A stretch of DNA of 64,000 nucleotides from Blakeslea trispora (Eukaryota > Mucoromycota > Mucoromycetes > Mucorales > Choanephoraceae): NCBI GenBank assembly GCA_025331445.1, contig JAIWNE010000005.1:310001-374000 (forward strand). Reading direction: 5' to 3'. The notes beneath the pieces are model-generated. The model did no database searches. It was not told the DNA's origin and saw only the letters and a program-made list of their open reading frames with translations. Of the stretch, positions 22,898 to 34,811 are shown one piece after another. How positions within the stretch are numbered: position 1 is the stretch's first letter; every line of letters begins with the position of its first letter. The translations under genes were made by a program, and so were the position numbers.

Positions 22898-24606
22898 CTA
22901 CATGTGATTATTCATCTGCCATTTTTCTCTTTGTTGTTGTATACGATATTGTTGATTTTGTCTTTGTTGTTGCTGCTGCTGTTGCAGATTAAGCATGGAT
23001 TGCTGTGAAGGATGCATTTGCATCTGTTGGATTGCAGCCGACATGATCTGTTGCTGAGATGTTGGTAATGAAGGAGGAGGTTGATTTTGTGATGGTGGTG
23101 GTGGTACTGTATTGTGTCCATTCTGTTGATGATAGCGCAATCCATTGACAGTACGATACGCCTTTTTGCATCCCGGTACATGACAATGGTAAGGTTTTGC
23201 GTTCGCTTCACCTTCTCCCGAAAAATTGCCATGGCCCGATGAACCTTTTGCTTCTCTCAAATGGTATTGAAGACCATTGATATTTTTGTATCGTTTTGGA
23301 CAGTTAGGCATAGCACAACGATAGGGTTTGTAGATTTCTTCTACGTTTGGGTGTGCTGATTTCATGTGGTAAAATAGACTGTTGGATGCAGAGAAACTGG
23401 CAAAGCAACCCATCACACCACAGCCATAGGGTCCAACATCTGTACCACCATTTCCCCCACTCACATTACTATTATTACCATTGCTCGTATTAAATAACTC
23501 TTGTACTGATTTTTGTTGCTGTTGTTGTTGTTGCTGTTGCTGTCTTTGTTGTTCGGAATGAGCATAGGTAGGCATCATACGACGATCTTCCTGAGGATTC
23601 ATATTTTGATATTGTGCTAATACAGAAGAATCAGGCTGTTGAGGTGATGGCATCATTGTTGAATGGCTAATGATAGACTCATAAATACATGCACATATAT
23701 ACCCTTAGTATCATTTTATCAAAAGAGGCTTACCGAGTCTCATCAGGCACCCATCTTTCGCGAGGTCTGTTGTGTGGAGAAGTGTTTAGTGGTGGAAGTG
23801 TAGGTAGATCGGGTGCACCCGAGCTATTGTTATTGTTGTATACAGCCAAGCCAGTAACCATATCCTATTGCATCATGTTAATATACTCATTAGAATAAGG
23901 AGCTTTTCTTTAAATGAAAGGAGACTGACACGCGTGCCAATTGAATATTGGTTTAAGGTGCATGAAATAAAGGCTGCTTACCGAATGAAAGTTATTATCA
24001 GCAGCAGTATTGTTGCCTGCTGAACTGTTATTGTTGTTATTAGTATTATTGTTGTTATTACTGTTGCTGTTGCTGCGATTGGGGTGGTTGCTATGGTTAC
24101 TTTCATTGTTGCTATTACTATTGTTTGTATTGGTATTAGTAGAATAAGATGCTGGGGAGCCTAGGGATGAATTCTCGTCGTCTCTGTTATAGATTGCAGG
24201 CGCACTTGAGCGGAAGTTGCTCAATGCAGGCGAAGGTTTGTCTTTGTACAGATCATTCGATGGCACATCGTTTTTAACAGAATTGTTCATTGGCTGATTG
24301 GTCATGAATGTGTTGTAGTTGGGTCGACTTGTAGTACGATTGTCAGAAGTAGGAGCTGAGTAAGGGTACGGATGAGATTGCGATGAGTGTCTTTGTTGTT
24401 GCTGTTGCTGCTGTTGCTGCTGTTGTTGCTGTTGTTGCTGTTGCTGTTGCTGTTGTTGCTGTTGTTGCTGTGCTGGCTGACTGTAGCCACCATAAACAGG
24501 TTGATACTAACAACATATTAAAATTCAAGCGCAAAGTAAAAAGAGAGATAACAAGCTGAAAATAGTAGGTAGAAAAAAAAAGAGTAGAAAATAGAAAGCT
24601 TACCAT
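22898..24606 (-). CDS. Sfp1-like C2H2 zinc-finger transcription factor (4 exons, 475 aa)
   Basis: Exons on the minus strand: 24606-24604 (only the ATG), 24506-23982, 23864-23734, 23666-22898; all joins keep the frame. The N-terminus has a long polyglutamine tract (24394-24473) followed by Asn/Ser-rich sequence; a second polyQ run lies near residue 265. Three C2H2 fingers follow: residues ~302-325, ~337-365 (with a long His-His spacing) and ~381-404. The motif YKNINGLQYH/YRTVNGLRYH and the widely split fingers match the Sfp1/JAZF1 family. The C-terminus is Gln-rich. In yeasts Sfp1 activates ribosomal protein and ribosome biogenesis genes in response to nutrients; that role is inferred here from homology. 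Placing the start codon alone in exon 1 is my least certain choice. Confidence 0.8.
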
Positions 24607-25139
24607 ATTCTCTATACAGGAAACCAAAAAAAAAAAAAAAGAAACCAGATTTTTTTTTTGTATTTTTTTTTTTTTTTGCCGACTGTAAAAAAAAAAGTCC
24701 AATCAACACGCTATCCAGTTCCGCCAATCAAAATGCAGATAACTAAAGCCCTCAAAGTAAACCATGCAAAGAGATTTCTTTATTTGTCTATATATCCACA
24801 TATTAAGCTGTATCAAGGAAAATAAAAACAATAGGATAGGCTCATCACAGCAAATAATCATAACAGTTCATTGCGACTGTCTAGTAGCTATATTCTACTT
24901 TTTGGAATTACTCTTTAATAGATACAAGTAACTTGACCGAGTAGAGAAAACTCCTCCTTCCTTTGGTTGGTCAATCTTTAGGCTGCTTGCACTTTGTAGG
25001 TTGTTTGTCTTATTCATCACCCCAAGAAATGCTAGTATTTATTTCGAGAAATATTGAGACAGTCTCGGGATTCTTTTGGACAAAGCATTTCAGTATAAAA
25101 CTCCGCTTTTCCTGCTTTTTTTTGTTATTCTGCTGTACA
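24607..25139. promoter_or_regulatory. Divergent intergenic region between Sfp1-like and UBX genes
   Basis: About 530 bp with several A- and T-runs (24640-24700). It separates two genes transcribed away from each other, so it should hold both promoters and 5' UTRs. No specific site can be named with confidence. Confidence 0.5.
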
Positions 25140-26807
25140 ATGGAAACACTAAATGAAGAACAACAACATATACTACAGCAGTATAAAGTAATACAATGAC
25201 ACTAAGCCTGTTTGGATTTTATCTTTACTCAATAAAGGCCTCTTTATTTGTTTTATAGCTGGAAACAAAAGTAAAGGATACAGTGGAAGCAATACGTATA
25301 TTAGAAGAAAACGACTGGGACCTCAAGGTATTCAACTTATTGACACGCATGCAAGTGTACATGTCATTCTCTTTCGTTTCACTAATAACTTGGCCAACTT
25401 AATATTTTACTTTATTCGCTTGTCTTATATAGTCTGCTATCCAGAATAGGTATCTTCCTTCAGGCACACATATAACAAATACCAGCAACAATCACAGCAA
25501 TGAACGATCGTATGCATCTTCACCAGATATATCCAGCTCAACATCAGCTCTTTTGGGCGAAACTCCATCCTCTAATCGTACCAAAAAGCGCATTCTTTCT
25601 CTATTCTTATGGCCAGTGCATCTTACCTGGAGAATAACATGGCATCTACTGCAACTGACAGGCCGTTTATTCTACAAGCCCATCATGTCTACACCTCAAC
25701 GAACCGATTCAAGGTCAGAAGCAGATCGATTTCTACGAGAATTTGAATCCAGTTTCGGCACAACACACCCTCAATTTTTTAATGAAGGTGGTTATGCAAA
25801 AGCACTCAGCACAGCAAAAAATCAGCTTAAGTACATGTTGGCTATTTTATCAAGTGAAGAGCATGATGATCATCATCGATTTTGCAAGTAAGAGCATTTA
25901 GTCTCTCAAAAAAATAAAGGCAAGCTGACTTTATTCTTCTAGAGAAACATTGACAGATCCTGAACTACTTGAATTTCTCCATCAACAACAAGTCATTGTT
26001 TGGGGTGGAAACGTGAAATACACAGAAGCTTACCAAGTGAGTAATTTACTACAGGCAACTACTTATCCCTTCTTGGCCATCATTGCCATTCAACCGCCTT
26101 CTTCATCTTCGTCTTCAACATCCAGTCATTCACAGAAAATGGCTGTCATTGATCGCATAGAAAGTTACACAAGTCCAACCATGATCGTTCGTCGCTTTGA
26201 GCAAGCCATGGCCCGTGTCGGGCCTTCATTGACACATTTGCGACAACAACGAGAACAACAAGAAGTGGAGCGTCTCCTACGTGAAGAGCAAGAAAGAGCC
26301 TACCAAGAAAGTCTTCGAGCTGATCAAGCAAAACAAGAGCGTATCTTAAAACAACAACAGGCTGCTAAAGATGCCGAACAAGCTCGACAGGCAAAAGCTA
26401 GAAACAGAAAGCTCTATATTCAGCAATTAGTCACTCAGGTCAAGCAAAGACAGGTAGAACTGGATCAAGAGCGAGGAGAACAGATCACCAGAGTTAGCTT
26501 TCGCTTGGCTAGTGGAGAACGTGTGGTTCAGAAGTTCAGAGCAAGCGATACTCTAGTTTCACTTTACCAATTCGTTGAAGCCTATCCTTATTTGAATCGG
26601 CCTTCTGCTTTAGGAGGAGGAGAAGAAGAAGATGTATTGCCTGATGCAGATTATACACATCAATATAACTTTACACTTCATTCACCTTTTCCCAGAACTG
26701 TTTATGACCCTGACCCATCAAAGGAAATTAAGGACGAGAAAGGCTTATGGCCAAGTGCAACACTTATTGTGGATATTATGGAAGATGAGGACACAGAAGA
26801 ATTGTAA
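25140..26807 (+). CDS. UBA-UAS-UBX domain membrane protein, FAF2/Ubx2-like (4 exons, 478 aa)
   Basis: Exons 25140-25187, 25259-25327, 25433-25887 and 25943-26807. Order of parts: UBA-like helices at residues 1-45 (ending LEENDWDLKSAIQ), a hydrophobic hairpin at ~93-119, a thioredoxin-like UAS domain at ~140-260 (VIVWGGNV, TTYPFLAIIA), a charged coiled coil at ~287-373, and a C-terminal UBX fold at ~373-471 with the FPR turn (SPFPR). This is the architecture of human FAF2/UBXD8 and yeast Ubx2, which anchor the Cdc48/p97 segregase at the ER, lipid droplets or mitochondria for membrane-associated degradation. A membrane hairpin rather than two full transmembrane spans is likely. Length is normal. 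Confidence 0.9.
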
Positions 26808-27241
26808 TAGTGTCATATATAAAAGAATACAAGATTATTATCTTTAAAAGATGAAGCCATCATATCAAATGTTTAAGTTAATGCATATGTTTATTGAATC
26901 TTTGAAAGGATTTTTATTGGTCTGTATTTCATTTAATGTTAAAAAAGAGCTTTTGGTGCTGTTTGGAATTATGGTATAGATGCTGCCGAGAACATTCATC
27001 GCCCTTCAAAAACCTCTTCTTTAACGCAACAAATATAACGTTGTTATGCTACTTGTAGTTCAAAGTGTTTTATAATACGAGAAAATATTGAAACAAGCTA
27101 ATATTTTTGTACATCCAAATATGAAAGCACTATAGGGTCAATAAATAATTGTATACACAGTACCCACAAACTTAATATATCATATATATAAAGGAAAGTG
27201 TGTGTGTGGGAGGGGGGGAAATAGAGATTAATGATAAATAA
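26808..27241. other. Convergent 3' region
   Basis: Holds the 3' UTRs of the UBX gene and the ArfGAP gene, which converge here. AT-rich, with a GT-rich run at about 27198-27215. No terminator or RNA gene recognised. Confidence 0.5.
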
Positions 27242-30200
27242 TTAATAGGCATAAGGGGGAGGTATTGTCTGTCTTCGTACAATGGTAGATTGACCACGTA
27301 GACTGTTCTTCATGTTGAGATAGTGAATAGCTTCATCATCTACCAATTCACCCACACCAATGAGATCAGCCAAAAGTCGGCCACTACCTTCATCTACAAT
27401 AAACACATCAGCACCGTTTTGGAATAGGAACTCAGCCATTGGAAACAAGCGGTGATGACTTGGTTCGGCAACGTTTAGATCATAGTGTTTTTCATAGGAT
27501 TGTTGTTGTAAATTTGGATGGCTCAATAAGGCAAAATGAATTGCATATCGAACTGTAAATGGTTGCTGTTGATCAGGAGACAAGACAACATCAACTGTGC
27601 GATCAAGATATTCGTTACCATTGACATCAAGCATAGGTAATTTGAGTACAGCGGGGTCGTGTTCTCGGCTTTCCTGCTCTTTAGCAGCCACCCGAACAGG
27701 ACTCACCACCTGAATCGTCTCTGGGCCCATAGGACGCTGCTTAAGAGACAGCAAAGGGATGATCAAACTGACCTTTTCCAAGGGCTGGTTGACATTGGCG
27801 CCTAAAGCTATTGCTTCCATGGCCATCGGGATATTATCCTGTTCGATTGCCTCACATAACAAATGCATAGGATCTACAGTAGTATGCTTGACTAGAATTC
27901 GATCCAAATATTTTTGCTGAATATACTTGAGTTTGATATCGCGCGTATCTGTAGCGGTAGGTTTCGTGATGACTTGTCTTGAAACCAATTGAGCTTCCCA
28001 AATCTCATTTGACTTTGCATTTCCAATTGAAAGTAGCAGCTGAATGATGTCTGGTGTAAAAGAGGCACTGTCTAATGTTAATGACCTCACCTTGGATACA
28101 TGTGTACCAAGACTACGATGAATACCCGAACATTCTATTGACCGCTGTTATTTTAGTATCTTTTACTTAAAAGACACAATATAGAGAGACTTACCAATAC
28201 AAATCAAGATGCCCAAATTAAGTGAGCACCAATCTGGATTGTTTGCTGAACAGTCTGCACAAAAGGTATTTGAGGGATCCTTACGTAACATACTCAATAA
28301 GTCATCCGATGAAATGGAATAAAATGATTGCTGTTGTGAGATGGTATGTAGATTAGATTTATCCGACTCATCCAGAGGTAAAGAAATGATGAGAGATGGC
28401 TTCTGCATCATGTTTGCACTTGATGTAGACAAGTTTCGCTTCTTCAAGTATTTGTCTTTAGCTGCTGCCAATCCACTCAAGGCACCACTGAAGGATCTTG
28501 TATGCTTCCAGTGTCCATTAGACTTTTTGGGGCTCTGATTGACAGGCAAGTCCACAACACTACTCATGCCATTCAATAAGCTACTGATAGCATTGTTGAT
28601 AGTGGCCATCCAACTTGCCAACTCTTCCTCTGAAGTAGCCTGATACATTCTGCGAAGATTAGGTGTAATCACTTCAAAGCAAAACCGACGATCCACATTG
28701 CGTGCTTCCCTTACAGTAGCAAATCGTAAATTGATAGGTTCAATATGACTTTCCAACTGTTTTTTCCAATTACTGTATTCATACAACAGTCCACTACTTA
28801 AAACACACCAATACCTTCAAGAAGAGAATCCCCCATTTTTTTTGTCAATCAAAAAATTTACTAATGCTTGTATCATAAACTTACTTGTGCCAATTGACTG
28901 CTGAAGACATATCGAATGTGGAAGTTGTATGGTTGTGGTTTTTAGAGGGTTTTGAAGTGGCAAACAAAAATCCTTCTTTTCGACGACCTATATGATCCCT
29001 TAATGCAGGATCCTGTTGCTCAAGGTCACGAATGCCTTTGAACTTGTTTTCCTGCTGATGGATGCCGAGTCCAATACGTTTTTGTTGATCTGCAAGAGAT
29101 GCTGATGTAGATGACACTAAATTAGAAGACAGTGGAGGTTGTGATGAAGGAGGAGGTGAAGTAGATACAGATGAAGAAAGCGTGTTGACCGGATCAAATG
29201 ATAAAGGCAACAAGACCGGTGGCGGTGAAGTCGAGGAAGATGAAGAGGTAGATGGTTGCGGTAAAGGAGCAGGAGGTGATGTGGATGAACTCAAGAATGA
29301 CTTTCGCTTTTCATGTTCGTCTGTCTGTGCACCAGGCGCTGAATACTTTGATACAAGTAGTTTACGCTTTTCGTCTCGTTCCTGATTTACGATCTTTTGT
29401 TCACGAGATGCTTCGGCAATAATGGTAGCTAATTGGTCCAGGCCACGTTTATGAGGTTCTAGAGTTTTCAGTACCGCTTGGTGGTAAGCGTATTCTTTTT
29501 CATAATGATTCAAGAGATGATACAGGATTTCTTGTTCTTTTTTGCCACCATGAAGATCCGTCAGAAACTGATAATAATCAAATCGCACAAGATCGAATTC
29601 GCTTTTCTTTACTCGAAATTCCGTCTCTGCCTTTTGCTTTCGCTTCTCTTTCAGACTGGTGATATTTAGACCAAGGCTATCTTGAGGATTGGTGTACATT
29701 GGCGCCGGAATAGTGTTCATCTGTGCATGAGCGGCTGATTGTGCTGTAGAGCTGACCAAATGATGTGTGCCTGGTGTTTTGATGCTTAGATATTTGCTTA
29801 AATTAGAATAATAGTCTTTGCTCACATCTTCAAACTGACGTCTCTTTGCATCTACTGCTTTGATATCCATGTCATAGAGTGTCTGTAGAGGAATGATCAA
29901 CAGATTTTGCATGCAAACAGCTAATCTTTCTTGTTGCTCGTAAAGCTTGTCCCACGTTGCGTCCAGATAATGCGAAAAGAGAGGTTCTGCAAAAGGTGCT
30001 TCTCTCAGGGCCTCCACAAATAGCTTATCTTGTTCTAATAAAGCTTGTTTTGCATCTAAAGTTGCACTGGCCTGCTTGAGAATTCTCTTCAAGTATCCTT
30101 TTAGAACGCTGGTTCTGCCTTCGTATTCTTTGATAGTAGCTCGAAAAAGTGGTCCGTCTTCAAGATCGACTACTTGACCTTTCTGTTCGGAGCTTTTTGT

Positions 30201-30263
30201 GGCTAAAGGCTTTACAGGTGGGTTGAGACTAGGCACATCAACTTGAACAATATGCTCTGTCAT
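27242..30263 (-). CDS. BAR-PH-ArfGAP-ankyrin protein (ACAP/Cnt6-like, 3 exons, 963 aa)
   Basis: Exons 30263-28885, 28814-28195 and 28134-27242. A BAR-type helical domain occupies residues ~40-255, followed by a Ser/Pro-rich linker. The PH domain (~428-545) is split by intron 1; joining restores WHKYWCVLSSGLLYEYSNWK. The ArfGAP zinc finger has C645, C648, C665 and C668 (FCADC and ICIECSGIH), and the arginine finger is R673 in GIHRSLG; intron 2 lies inside this motif. The C-terminal part contains ankyrin-like segments (AIALGANVNQPL, FLFQNGADVFIV). Such proteins sense curved, phosphoinositide-containing membranes and switch off Arf GTPases in trafficking. All catalytic and zinc residues are present, so it should be active. 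Confidence 0.92.
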
Positions 30264-30939
30264 TGGCCTCTTTCTTTGTTCTTTTTTTTTGGAGGATTGT
30301 TATGTATAAGCTTTCGAACAAACAAATAAATCAATGATTATTAAATCAGTTCTACTAAGAAAAAAGATAAAAAATTAAAAAAAAAATAGCTGTTGTATTT
30401 TAGATGAATTCAAACTGCGACATATATACACCAAAAAAAAGCTACTTCTAAATAAGGTACACTGTGTGAAACAGATTAAAATAATCAAATTATTGGATAC
30501 AATTAGCTTCTTTATCGGTTATGTTTGTTCTTGTTAGAAAAAAGAAGGAGGGGAATACAGTGCTTTGTAGAAACTCAATGAATTAATGACTCTCTGAAAG
30601 AGAAAATAGTAACGAAAACAACAACAATGGCGAAAGAGCAAACAAATCTCTTTAGTTGAATGCTGAATAGTTGCTTTGACAGCATACACTGCAATATGAT
30701 TGACCGTCGCCAAGAAAATACCAATTCATTGTATTTGTTTATACCTACGGATGAACAACCAAGATGATTAGCTGGTTAGATTGAAATTTGAAAGAACTGG
30801 CGAATGGAAAAGTATGGCACTAATGCTACTACCAAGTCACAAATAGTCTCAAATGCAGATTTTATGCGCAGTCGACTACCACACTTTTTAAAAAGCAACT
30901 AATTGCATTCTGTGTCATTTTCAGTGTTCTTTATTTAAA
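30264..30939. other. Intergenic between ArfGAP gene and the inverted repeat copy
   Basis: It contains the 5' region of the ArfGAP gene. A sequence resembling a 3' splice site (TGTCATTTTCAG, ending about 30923) lies just before the ATG at 30940, so the next gene may have an upstream exon here that I could not find. Confidence 0.4.
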
Positions 30940-32988
30940 ATGGGTATCCAAGAAGCATATAAAAATTACAAAATGCCTGCTCAACAAGGTCGCAGAGCTT
31001 TTTTCTCTGACAAAAGTGCTGAAGACTGGAGCTTTATGGAATATTTTGCTTGCACTCACAACGAGCAAAAGAAGCTGAAAAAATACAGCGCGATCAAAAA
31101 AGACTTTCTGGACGATCTCCATTGGATCGAGCGTTCCGGGGCTCCACAAGAGGTCCTTCATTATGTATCTGAGTTGAAGCAAAGCATTGTATGAAGTTGT
31201 GATATGAATAACTCTTTTTTCTTCTTCTAACCTTTCTTTCTTATAAAAACCCAAATAGCCTGGCAAAGCAACAGTGAAAGCAGCTAGAGCCAAAGCAAGG
31301 CCAAATTCTCAAATCAACTACCAAAGTATCTGTATAAACGGAAACAACAATGTCGTAAAAGACATTGTATTTGCTGCCAAGGTAACTACATATTCAGAGT
31401 TGATATACGTTTCTGAAATCTAATTTATTTCGATTAGAAGGATGATGAAGCTAAAAGCAGCTCAAAGGGAAAAGAAAAGGAAGATGAGCCAAGCAGCAGC
31501 AAAAGAAAAGTTGAAGAAGATCAAGAATCAGTCGAAAACAAGAGAGGAAAGACTGAAAGACAAGAGGTACGTAAGACGATTCCTTTCAATTTAGAAATAC
31601 TAATTTGCCCAAAGACAAGCAGCATTTGGAAAGATTGGGTTGTGTTTCTTCACAACAATGAGAATAAATTCCATCCTTACAGGTAATAGAAAACAATTAA
31701 AAGTCAGAATAAGATGAACAAACCTAATTCAATTGTAGCAATGAGTTCCATGATGTAATCCGAGCTGGTTTTAACGTGTCATGGAAACCAAATCTTGACA
31801 AAGCCTTGTTTGAAAGACATCTGGCTCAAAAAGAAGACAAGAAGTATCCTTTGCCAGAAACAACTGCTGAGTATATCAACTTGGTTGTTGACAGCGTAAG
31901 AGATACATACACACAATGCTTTGAGTACATAAATAATTCTTTTAAAAATAGACTGAATTGAAAGAATTCAAAAAGAACATGCAAAGTGCACAAGATGAAG
32001 AAGATCAAGTCTCGTTTGACTTTTTAGAAGAGCTCTTTAGAGCATAGTAAGTATTGATATACACACTGGTTCACAAAGCTGAATTGTACACTAACTGAAG
32101 TATTTTAGTTATTATATCTACAACAGCAAACAAGACATTGAAGCATCTGAAGCTGTTTTTAACAATATGCTGATTTTTCCTTTCTTGAAAGCGGTTGCAA
32201 TTGCAGTTGCTGAAGAAACCAGTTCTTCTGCTGAGTTTGTTGTTGGGGAGACACCTCTCGTCTCAATGAAGAGACAGTTAAAGGAAGACGAATCTGCTAA
32301 GCTGTACTTGGCAGATGGCCTTATCAGGCTGTATGGCATGAAGAATCTTGAGCTCCTTCTACTGGAAACTTCCTCTTGTTTCAGTTGCAAGGACAGAGCA
32401 AAGGGGTCCTTCGACCACCACAAGGGCGTTTTCGGGGCACTGTCCATGATGAAAGCTGCTGCCGACGAATTTTACTTGGCCAAGGTGAATACTTTTGGGA
32501 AGTTGAAGATCCTTTTCCTGCACGCTTTCGGTAATTCATGAACTTGGCATATTGATATAGAATTTAGCTATAATAACCATCCCCTTTGAATTAGGCAATA
32601 CGTTGTATCTGTGGAGCCTTCGTTATGTCGAAGAAGGCCCTTTATATGAACTGTGGCTTGAAGGCAGCCTGGAACTCTGTACCAGATTTGAAGATGCCAT
32701 TGAGCATTTGCCAAAGGCAATTGCTTTTTTCTGGAAAATGAAGGTAAACAAAAGATACCACTTGATAAGTCAACTGTTGTAACCATTTTTGTATGATAGT
32801 GCCTTGTTGAAGAAGGTGTTAAAGTCTTGCTTGCACTTCAAGACGAACACAAGGCAAAATTGAAGCAATGCCGCTTCAATTCTGGCCCGGTTGCAAGCCT
32901 GACACATGCCATCAACCCCACAATAATGAAGTTGAACGAAGCAGAAGACAAAGCTGGGATGGCAGACCTTGGTCCTTTCTTTTTTTAA
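30940..32988 (+). CDS. Open nine-exon gene of the repeat-unit family (526 aa), possible nuclease-like core
   Basis: Exons 30940-31188, 31259-31381, 31438-31566, 31615-31682, 31739-31895, 31952-32046, 32109-32530, 32595-32743 and 32800-32988 join in frame to one TAA. This is the paralogue of the C-terminal half of the decayed genes at 4631-8949 and 11923-16242, reversed and about 5% divergent, but without their stop codons and with an 88-residue block (~300-387) that they lack. That block reads YLADGLIRLYG, then LELLLLETSS, then SFDHHKGVFG. The D343...E360-T-S362 arrangement after alternating strand-like segments resembles PD-(D/E)XK nuclease cores; this is inference from pattern only. The protein is Lys-rich in the middle (residues 125-167). 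Similarity at protein level to the tandem copies extends upstream of the ATG, so it may be 5'-truncated. Confidence 0.6.
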
Positions 32989-34764
32989 TTTGTTAATATT
33001 ATATACCCTATTTATTATATTTGTCACTACAAAGTCTTTTTCGTTTTGTTTTATTAAGCAGTGATGGTTTTATCTGTTTGAATCATTTAAGCAAATAGAG
33101 GATAGCGAGTGATAAAAGGTGTTTAAGGATAAAGATAGTCAGGCCAGATCAAGAAAACGAGACTAACATTACGCTCATTAGCTACGTCCACTACAGGCAA
33201 AAGTCTTCTTAAGTCTCCAAATTTTCAGACCCATCAACGTAATATAATGATATGTACAAAGCATGATTTTGGGAAATGTTTGTGTATGAATGTGTGTCTT
33301 TATTGTCATGAGTATCTCTAAGCGCGTGCACTAGGTGTACATTAAAACTTAGTTTACTTTTTTTTTTAGAGGCAAAAGTGTCGAATTTTTTTCTCGGTGG
33401 TACCTAGTCAGGTAAAAGAAGCTCTCTGCCAAGTTTCAAGACGATCGTTGATGATGAAGTGATCTTGAACCTATCTATTTGTCTATAATCTGAGAACTGG
33501 TGCTGTGTATCTTACAAGCCGATGTCAGTCTCTTCTACTTTGGTATTTAATCGATAGTCACTTTAAAATTATGCAAAACCTCTCACAAATTCTATAGTTT
33601 TTGGGGAGAATCTTTTACCTTGGAGGGCAGAATCTGCACCGTAGTGATATAAATCATTGATGACAAACTACTTGTGATTTCTCTAACTAAGTCACTGTTA
33701 TTACCTGCTCTGACAGAGGCTGCAAACTGAGGATCAAAGATATACGACTGAGTTTATCTAGCACTATGATCTTCTTTTGGCAAAAAAGGACGTTGTCATA
33801 GGCAAAACAAAAAGCCCCCCTCTTTTTTTTCTTTTTGGTAAACCAACAGTTTTTGAGTAAATTATAGTAGTAAGGAGTTTATTTGAATACAAAAAGAGCC
33901 AGTCTTATATGTTCTGAGTTTATCTATCGCCTGTGCCAAGTTGAAGATGCCAGGACTGGTTGTTAAAGAGATGTTTTCACAGCAGGAAATCCCAGCGGTC
34001 GCCTAAGCATGATCCATGTTTGATTCCGAGCTCGTGCAAACTGTCCAAATTTTGTTGAGCGTAGCACTGGTAAATGGTCTTGGCTGCCTTGCAAAGTGTG
34101 TCTATTCACACTTGATAGCGAAAAGCTCTAATACAGACAAATTGTTAACCAAATAAAAGTCAAAGGAAAGCGAAACGATATGGTCACCTTTTTGGTTTGA
34201 AGAAATATAGCGCGGCATATCTAAGCATCGTATTAAAGCAAAACAATCTCGATGAACAACTTTTGTGAAAGGCAGCGCATAAGCAAAAGCTCAGGTGCCA
34301 GACTCAAAAGCCAACCCCAGGTTGTCCCCTGGTTGCGTCGTCTATTAGGGAATTTACCAAGTCCACGGAGATTGTTCGCAGAAGAGCCCCCATCACACGT
34401 TACGAAGCCCTACCGTGTGATGAAGGCGGTTACTGGAGCAAAAGCTCGAGCCCAACTACGTCTTCATACTTTGCTTACTTCGTCTTCACTACAACAACCT
34501 CGATGAACAACTTTTGTGAAAGGCAGCGCATAAGCAAAAGCTCAGGTGCCAGACTCAAAAGCCAACCCCAGGTTGTCCCCTGGTTGCGTCGTCTATTAGG
34601 GAATTTACCAAGTCCACGGAGATTGTTCGCAGAAGAGCCCCCATCACACGTTACGAAGCCCTACCGTGTGATGAAGGCGGTTACTGGAGCAAAAGCTCGA
34701 GCCCAACTACGTTTGCTTGTAATGAAGACGGTTCAAAGAAAAAGGAATGGAAGAAATTCGTGTG
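31050..34764 (-). repeat. Inverted, partial copy of the 7.29-kb unit
   Basis: Reverse complement of unit positions ~3107-6310 (copy 1). The coding part (31050-33010) has diverged by several percent with indels, whereas the non-coding part (about 33020-34764) appears essentially identical to the tandem copies in the stretches I compared. It includes the 251-bp internal duplication that otherwise occurs only in copy 3. It ends at GTGC (34764), 45 bp before a Tc1-type element. Confidence 0.88.
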
Positions 34765-34811
34765 CGCCATTAGTTTTTTATAAAACGCCAAATACAATAG
34801 GTCTGACAGTA

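Noticed and set aside
24343..24702. Ala/Thr-rich and Asn/Ser-rich frames over the CAG/CAA tract on the minus strand
   Set aside because: These are out-of-frame readings of the polyglutamine tract of the Sfp1-like gene; splice-consistent joining selects the Gln frame.
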